The notes under the pieces: model-generated
What the model saw: only the letters and a program-made list of their open reading frames with translations
The model's database searches: none
Told to the model about the DNA's origin: nothing
Part shown: piece after piece, positions 58,654 to 64,000 of the stretch
Position numbering within the stretch: position 1 is the first letter of the stretch
How the letters are laid out: every line of letters begins with the position of its first letter
NCBI GenBank assembly: GCA_033220425.1
Contig: CM065647.1
Coordinates: forward strand, 5,704,001 to 5,768,000
Length of the DNA: 64,000 nucleotides
Reading direction: 5' to 3'
Source of the DNA: Lepraria neglecta
Taxonomy: Eukaryota; Ascomycota; Lecanoromycetes; Lecanorales; Stereocaulaceae
Translations under genes and position numbers: made by a program

Positions 58654-59666
58654 GGTAGGGTAGATAGTTCACATACTTCGGCAACCTACAATATGAGATC
58701 AATGACATCTTTGGCGAGAATGTGTCGAGAGTGTTGTGATTACGTAAAGGGCCCTCCGGAGGCTCGAAGTAGGAGTCCGACTCGCAAGTTGCGCGCAATA
58801 TACGCTAAACCTCTTTGAGTCGCAACTTGCTCGCAGTGGTCTTGGACGCAAGATGCGTCTATTTATATATTATATTATGTAGAGTCATTACGGAGTCTAT
58901 AGAAGCCTGAATTGCACTCAGACGTTATACAATAGTCCCTCTATAAGCCCTGTGATTGGCTAGATGATCCTCTCGTCCAGTGCGTCTGGGTCGCTGTCGC
59001 CATCGGCGTCCTGATCTTCAAAACACCAAAAAATGGACTCTACAGCAATAACAGCAGACTCTACTACTACTAGGATTCGCCTCCAGACAGGTCTCTACAT
59101 TGCGCGCAGCACCAAGTAAGTTGCGCAATATTCCGACCTCCTCGGACGTGCTAAGCGCTAAGCCCCTTCGGGTTAGCCAGTGCTGACTCCGCAGCATAAG
59201 AGCAAACCACACCAAATACCAAATCCACGATACCCTTTACGCTCGGCGCGAAATCTGGCTACGGTGATTACGTATTATATCGGGAATCTTCCGGAATTCG
59301 CAGTGGTTAAGAAGTTCGCAGGGGTTTCTGATTAAGTTCACCGCGAAACTAGAAAAGTAATTAAGTATAAAATACACGGTGTTGTAAAGTAAGTTGAGAC
59401 GTTATTTACCTATACGTACGCCGTAATCCCGAGTAGAAAAGTAGAATATATATTTGGAATATCGGTAGCTCGCCCCGAGCGTAAGTTTGCGCTCAGACGT
59501 GCCGCAATCTCCCTAAAGTATAATACATTGCTTGGCGTGCAGGGACAAACAGTTGCCAATCCTCTTATTATCGACGCCCGCTTTCCTAACTCCATCTTTT
59601 CTCATTCACCCACATCCATCAGCCCAAGGAACCTTTAGTGCAATAGGACCTACTGAGCTACGCGCC
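58654..59666. other. Gene-free, AT-rich interval
   Basis: About 1 kb between the reductase and the transporter. The part at 58,770-58,830 has the inverted phrases GCAAGTTGCG and CGCAACTTGC. TA-rich sequence follows. It may contain a decayed repeat, but I cannot define ends. The last 100-200 bases should hold the transporter promoter. Confidence 0.4.
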
Positions 59667-61451
59667 ATGGCTTCGTCCTCGAGGAGCAACGAGTCTGGCT
59701 GGCTTTACCGGATCGTCCACCCACCGAGCTACTTGATTTTTACTTTCATAATCTCTGTTGGTGGGTTTCTAAATGGGTAAGCCATGTAGGGTATCTGGAA
59801 TTTATGGCTGAAACTAAGACTCGCTGTGTTAGGTACGATACTGGCTCGATAGGAGCGATCACCACAATGCCTCAGTTTGCCGAGGTCTTCGGAGAATTTT
59901 CCTCGACCATGCGTGGATTCACTGTCTCATTCCTTCTCCTGATGGGCGCATTTCCTGCATTCTTTGCCGGTCAGCTGGCGGATCGCTTTGGCCATCTACG
60001 CATAGTACTTGTTGGTGCATCGGTCTTCTGTGTCGGATCGGCGCTTCAAGGCGGTGCCATTGATCTGCCCATGCTACTAGTCGGGCGTGCTTTCGCCGGC
60101 CTTGGTGAAGGTCTATGGCTGACCAACGTCTCGATGTAAGAAGACATCCTCAATTGTAGCTGCTATAGACTGATGCAAAGACGTTTCAGTTACATAACAG
60201 AGATCGCTCCACGGGCGCGACGTGGCATGCTAGTGTCGATACCTCAATTTATGGCCACGGCAGGTATTTGCGCTGGATACTTCACCTGTTACGGTACAAT
60301 CCACATCGCATCGTCAATCTCGTGGCGCCTTCCCTTCATTCTCGAGGCTACTCTCGCTGTTGGCTTAGCAATTAGCTGCCTGTACCTGCCTGTGTCTCCG
60401 CGCTGGCTACTCCTCCATGGCCGACGCGACGATGCACTGCGCGAATCAGAGCGCCTAAACTTGTCGAGAGCAGAGGTGGAAAAGGACATCTTAACCACAG
60501 CTAGCCGAAATCAGTCCCGACTGTCGTTGTGGCAGGGTCTATCTGCTGTTTTCCACCGGCGATACAGGGTGAGGACTACCCTCGGTCTGTTCATCCTCGG
60601 GATGATCCAATTGTGTGGTATTGATGGAGTGCTTTATGTAAGTTGAGCCTAGATGCTGGAAGAACCCGGGATCCTGTGTGCCACTAACCGTGTCTGCTTC
60701 CGTAGTACGCACCGATACTCTTCGTCCAGGCTGGTTTACCGAGCGGAACGGCCTCCTTCCTAGCATCCGGCCTATCTGCGATCCTCATGCTGGCAATTTC
60801 CATTCCCGCAACTCTATATACTGACCGCTGGGGCCGTAGAACCTCGGTGATCGTAGGTGGCATAGGTCTTGCAGGATGTATGTACATCATTGGGTGTTTG
60901 TATGTCACGGGAAGTGTACATACCGCAGGAGGCGCTGGCCGATGGTTTGTGATTGTCTTGATCTTCGTATTCGCTCTGCTGTATGTGTCGACTTGGGGGA
61001 TAGTCGGTAAGATCTATGCGAGTGAGATACAGCCTGCGGAAACCAGAGCAGCGGCCAACAGTATTGCTCAAGGCCTGAACTTCGTGAGTAGAGCCGCAGG
61101 ATCTTGACAACAATGATGTGGCCGTGAAAGAAGGCTGACCATCCCAAACAGCTGACCAACTGGCTTGTTGCCTTCGCGACCCCCATTTTTCTTGCTCGCT
61201 CGGCATATGGCGCTTATTTCCTGTTCGGATCTTTGTCGTCGTTTACGGTTGTCATCCTTGCAATGTGGATGCCCGAGACAAGAGGCAAATCCTTGGAAGC
61301 TATCGAGCGTTCCTTTCCCCAATCCATGCGTATGGCTTCAGCCCGTCAACACTCGGCACCTCTTGTCCACCGATCAATGCAGCGACCAGAGCCTAGAGAA
61401 GAAGTTCAGGCACAGAACACTTTTGAATTGGAGGAGAGTATTTTTACATGA
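59667..61451 (+). CDS. MFS sugar transporter
   Basis: A 12-helix major-facilitator of the sugar-porter family at the plasma membrane. Five exons (59667-59776, 59833-60135, 60190-60637, 60706-61083, 61152-61451) sum to 1539 nt, an exact 512-aa frame. All introns are GT-AG. Landmarks are YDTGSIGAITTMPQF (helix 1), GQLADRFGHLR (the loop 2-3 GxxxDRxGR signature), YITEIAPRARRGMLVSIPQF, LYLPVSPRWLLLHGRRDDAL, TDRWGRRTSVI, and PETRGKSLEAIE at the C-terminal side. The substrate is not deducible; hexose, pentose, polyol or quinate are all possible. It stands close to an aldo/keto reductase and a transketolase, which makes sugar or polyol uptake likely. Intact. Confidence 0.9.
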
Positions 61452-61879
61452 TTACAAGCCGTTGCCCGCGCAACCTGTATGTAGAAGGTGTGGGTACGCA
61501 GGTACTATTATGGTGCTGTAGAGTGGGAAGTTGAAATCATCAGCCCCTGCCAATAGGTGGTTTTAGACCGAAGCAGAACAGCTGTTCTAAAGGGTATTCC
61601 AGTCGTTATATCGCTTACTACTCTATATTACGAGCGTACCTTGCATCAGTAGTAGTTTCCGTTCCATTAGCGGCTTGGCACGCCTATATTACGAACCTTG
61701 CGTGATAGATATAATGAATTATAGGGCAGAAGGTGTTGTTTATTGAGTTGATTAAAGAAGGAACTATATACGTATACAGAGATTTTAATGAAGACAGTAC
61801 TGACTAAGCAATTTCCAACACACCCCTATACGTGTATACTACTGTCGCTATCGCCAAATAGTCTAAAAATAGAAATTTC
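61452..61879. other. Intergenic, transporter 3' flank
   Basis: About 430 bases becoming TA-rich. No gene is seen. The Copia remnant begins to the right. Confidence 0.4.
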
Positions 61880-62240
61880 ATGGTGTTTTGCATACAATCC
61901 TTCCTTCTAGTCCATCATCCTTCCAATTCTCTTTCCCATTAGCTGATATCTTTTAATATCCCTATTAGCCTCACGAACCTGCTTAACTTGACTTTATCCA
62001 GTGCTTTGGTGAGTCTATCAGTAGCCATTTAGTCTGTAGGGCAATATTTGAATTCCACTATACCGCTAAGAACCTTCTCGCGTACGAAATGCCACTAGAT
62101 ATCAATATGCTTGGTCCGAGTATGGAATTTTGGATCCTTAGTGAGTGCAATTGCTCCCTGATTATCTGCCTTATAGTAACCGATATCTTCGGTACTTAAT
62201 AGCTATAATCTAACTCCGCAAGCAGTCGAGTTATCCAAAT
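61880..62240 (-). mobile_element. Copia-type retrotransposon fossil, downstream half
   Basis: The reverse strand carries the end of a Ty1/copia polyprotein (RNase H region), with readable motifs such as DNQGAIALTKDPKFH and RTKHIDIQWHFVREKV. It is a broken fossil. The same element reappears beyond the nested insertion at 63,642. Composition is strongly TpA-rich, consistent with RIP and considerable age. Confidence 0.8.
62236..62240. repeat. Left target-site duplication (CAAAT)
   Basis: CAAAT directly precedes the nested LTR element and matches CAAAT at 63642-63646 after it. A 5-bp duplication is the size left by LTR-retrotransposon integrases. Confidence 0.75.
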
Positions 62241-62358
62241 CTTTAGCATATTGAAGACGACTTAATTGATTCTCTATAGGAGATGCGTGCTATTTATGCG
62301 CACCAGGTAGTAGGGCTGAGTAGGGCTGAGTAGGGCTGAGAGGTGATTTATACTAATA
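62241..62358 (-). repeat. LTR of the nested element (downstream copy)
   Basis: 118 bp. It contains a 10-bp unit (TAGGGCTGAG) in three tandem copies. The other LTR has about one unit fewer, a length polymorphism between the two repeats. Confidence 0.8.
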
Positions 62359-63533
62359 CTCCCCTTTAACGATTAGGTCTGTAAAAGCCCTATCCTATCG
62401 CCAATAAAGCTGCTATTATAGCTCTCCTTGAATCTTCCGTCTATATATCCTACTTTAAAGCCTCCTTAAACCCGTAAACCTCCGCTTAGTCAGCTTGTTC
62501 TGGTATAGCGTAAGGCGAAATCGGGAAAAGTACCCTAGACATACACTGTGCCTGCCGGTACAGGGCTTCTTACTGTATTTGGCCGTTTTGCGTACTAGGA
62601 CTCGAAGGCGTAGGCTGGCCCCCCCTATTCGCCGGCCTTGCAGTATAAATTCCGGTACGCTTCCGCTGCCGTCCTCCGCTTGAATCCTAGCTCCCTAAAG
62701 CCTTTTTACGTCGTACCTCGTTTCTACCGGTACGCTAACTAACTCGTTTCCGGTTACTCGACGAAGGTTAATAGTACGTAGCCCTGTATCCTGACCTGAT
62801 CTAATCTGGTCGACGGTCAATAGTATATCGTAGAAAGGAATTTTGTAAACCGCGTATCAAGTACTAATAAGAGATCGCTGTCGAAGCGGTATTAATACCG
62901 TTAGAGGTAGGACGCGTTGATCGTTAACCCTCTGGCTGGGCCTATTCTGGGGCCTATAATGACTGGCCTGTAGAAAGGCTCTTCTGGCTACCGACTTGGG
63001 ATCCCTGATTAAATTCTTTGGTACTCCCTTTAGTGGTGCTCCCTCTTGGTACTCCCCTTGGTACTCCCTTTAATGCTCCCTTCGGCGCTCCCCTTCTTCT
63101 TTATATAAGGTACTACTAATATACTTCCGTCTACCCTCCCCTGAATCCTAGCTCTCTAGGCCCCAATAACTTCGCCCTAGTCTTGCCTGCCTTGTTTTCT
63201 ATACCAATATCCTAATTGTTTCTAGTTAGATTATTGCCTCGTTTCTATAGGTAATTCCTATCCGTCTCTAGTTAGATCTCTGCCTCGTTTTCCGTTAGTA
63301 ATTTAACTTGTTTCTAGCTTCTAGCGCTGTAAAGACGGCGTAGTTAATAATATTTATTATAGGAAGAAGAGTAACGATAAAAGCATCGATACTATAGATT
63401 AAATTGAAATTTTCTTGGTCTAACTATATAGCTAGCCCCTAGTATCTAGGCCTGAGTATAATATACAAATCGGATTCCGTACGAAGGAAGTTATCTTATA
63501 GCGTAGTAATACGCTAAACCCGGGCTTATAACC

Positions 63534-63641
63534 CTTTAGCATATTGAAGACGACTTGATTAATTCTCTATAGAAGATGGGTACTATTTATACGCACTAGG
63601 TAGTAGGGCTAAGTAGGGCTGAGAGGTGATTTATACTAATA
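63534..63641 (-). repeat. LTR of the nested element (upstream copy)
   Basis: 108 bp, matching 62241-62358 over its whole length apart from scattered differences and one 10-bp unit. It is followed by the right CAAAT duplication at 63642-63646. Confidence 0.8.
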
Positions 63642-64000
63642 CAAATAGCTTCCTTAGAAGCCTGCGTCTATACTATATATTCGGCTTCGCAGGAGGACAG
63701 TATAATAGTAGGTTAACGCTTGGAGGACTAGCTAATAGCACCCCCATAAAGGGTAAATATGTAGCTACCGGTAGATTTTATTGTTGTTTTGTTACCAGCC
63801 TAGTTAGTATCCGTATATCGAATAAGGTCTTGTCCTTTACCGTAGATAAATCCTCGGTCCGGTATTCCCTTAAGATATTAGAGGACCCGCTTAGCTATAG
63901 TAAGGTACGTTTTATTTGGATTATAAGCAAATTGAGAAAGAATTCCAACGGCAAGGCTAATATCTGAATAAGTCTTAATTATAGTATATATCAAGGATCC
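63642..64000 (-). mobile_element. Copia-type retrotransposon fossil, upstream part, runs off the window
   Basis: Reverse-strand sequence with Copia RNase H features (IYGKGQDLIRYTDT, KSTGSYIFTLYGGAI) in broken frame. It is the same element as the part at 61,880-62,240, split by the nested LTR element. It continues past the right edge of the window. Old and mutated. Confidence 0.8.

Larger units (their letters stand above)
62241..63641 (-). mobile_element. Nested 1.4-kb non-coding LTR element (TRIM-like)
   Basis: An LTR-flanked element inserted into the Copia fossil. Its LTRs are at 62241-62358 and 63534-63641, with about 1.18 kb between them. On the reverse strand the LTR begins TATTAGTATAAAT and ends GCTAAAG. 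A polypurine tract (AAAGGGGAG, 62359-62367) abuts the downstream LTR. A candidate primer-binding site (GGTTATAAGCCCGGG) abuts the upstream LTR. The interior has no recognisable gag or pol, as in TRIM or small LARD elements that rely on another element's enzymes. CAAAT flanks both sides. The LTRs have diverged somewhat, so the insertion is not recent, but it is younger than the host Copia copy. Confidence 0.8.

Noticed and set aside
62310-62340. Short tandem TAGGGCTGAG run considered as a CRISPR-like or satellite array
   Set aside because: It is part of the LTR and has no spacers.

Overview
The window is nuclear DNA from a filamentous ascomycete (Pezizomycotina). Genes are split by many short introns of about 45-75 bp with GT-AG ends and CTAAC/CTAAT-like branch sites. 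The gene content is typical of moulds: HET-domain proteins, a lipase-NB-ARC-TPR NLR, a CYP504-like P450, an Aos23-type ATP-grasp protein, DUF1989, and condensation-domain and adenylating-enzyme remnants. I cannot place it to an order. TpA-rich stretches, and in-frame stops that can be read as CAA/CAG to TAA/TAG or TGG to TAG changes, suggest past repeat-induced point mutation (RIP) or a similar C-to-T process.

Layout. 0-9.2 kb is a core-like block: an Sfl1/Mga1-type HSF transcription factor (2.6-4.6 kb), a BTB/POZ gene with frame damage, a small basic protein with one in-frame stop, and an intact 9-exon mitochondrial succinyl-CoA ligase beta subunit. 9.5-11.6 kb is a decayed coding locus. 12.4-14.8 kb holds a large unrecognised three-exon protein, followed by a coiled-coil pseudogene and a broken HET gene (17.0-18.4 kb). 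18.8-26.2 kb holds an amino-acid permease pseudogene divergent from an intact DUF1989 gene, a small coiled-coil gene, and two intact tail-to-tail GRE2-like reductases, one with a GC-AG intron. 26.6-29.5 kb encodes a Thr/Ser-rich PAN-like repeat protein.

30-43 kb looks like a decayed secondary-metabolism locus: O-methyltransferase, NRPS condensation domain, AMP-dependent ligase, dienelactone hydrolase and CYP504-like P450 are all broken, while an Aos23-like ATP-grasp gene and a HET-domain gene in the same stretch stay open. 43.6-46.5 kb is an intact NLR. Then come a DUF6601-like membrane protein, a dynamin tail fragment and an amidase interrupted by a single stop.

53-61.5 kb holds three intact genes that could act together on sugars or polyols: a dihydroxyacetone-synthase-like transketolase, an aldo/keto reductase and an MFS sugar transporter. 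A three-copy tandem array of about 277 bp lies between the first two. 61.9-64 kb is a Copia fossil split by a 1.4-kb non-coding LTR element (TRIM-like) with a 5-bp target-site duplication. No tRNA, rRNA or CRISPR was found.
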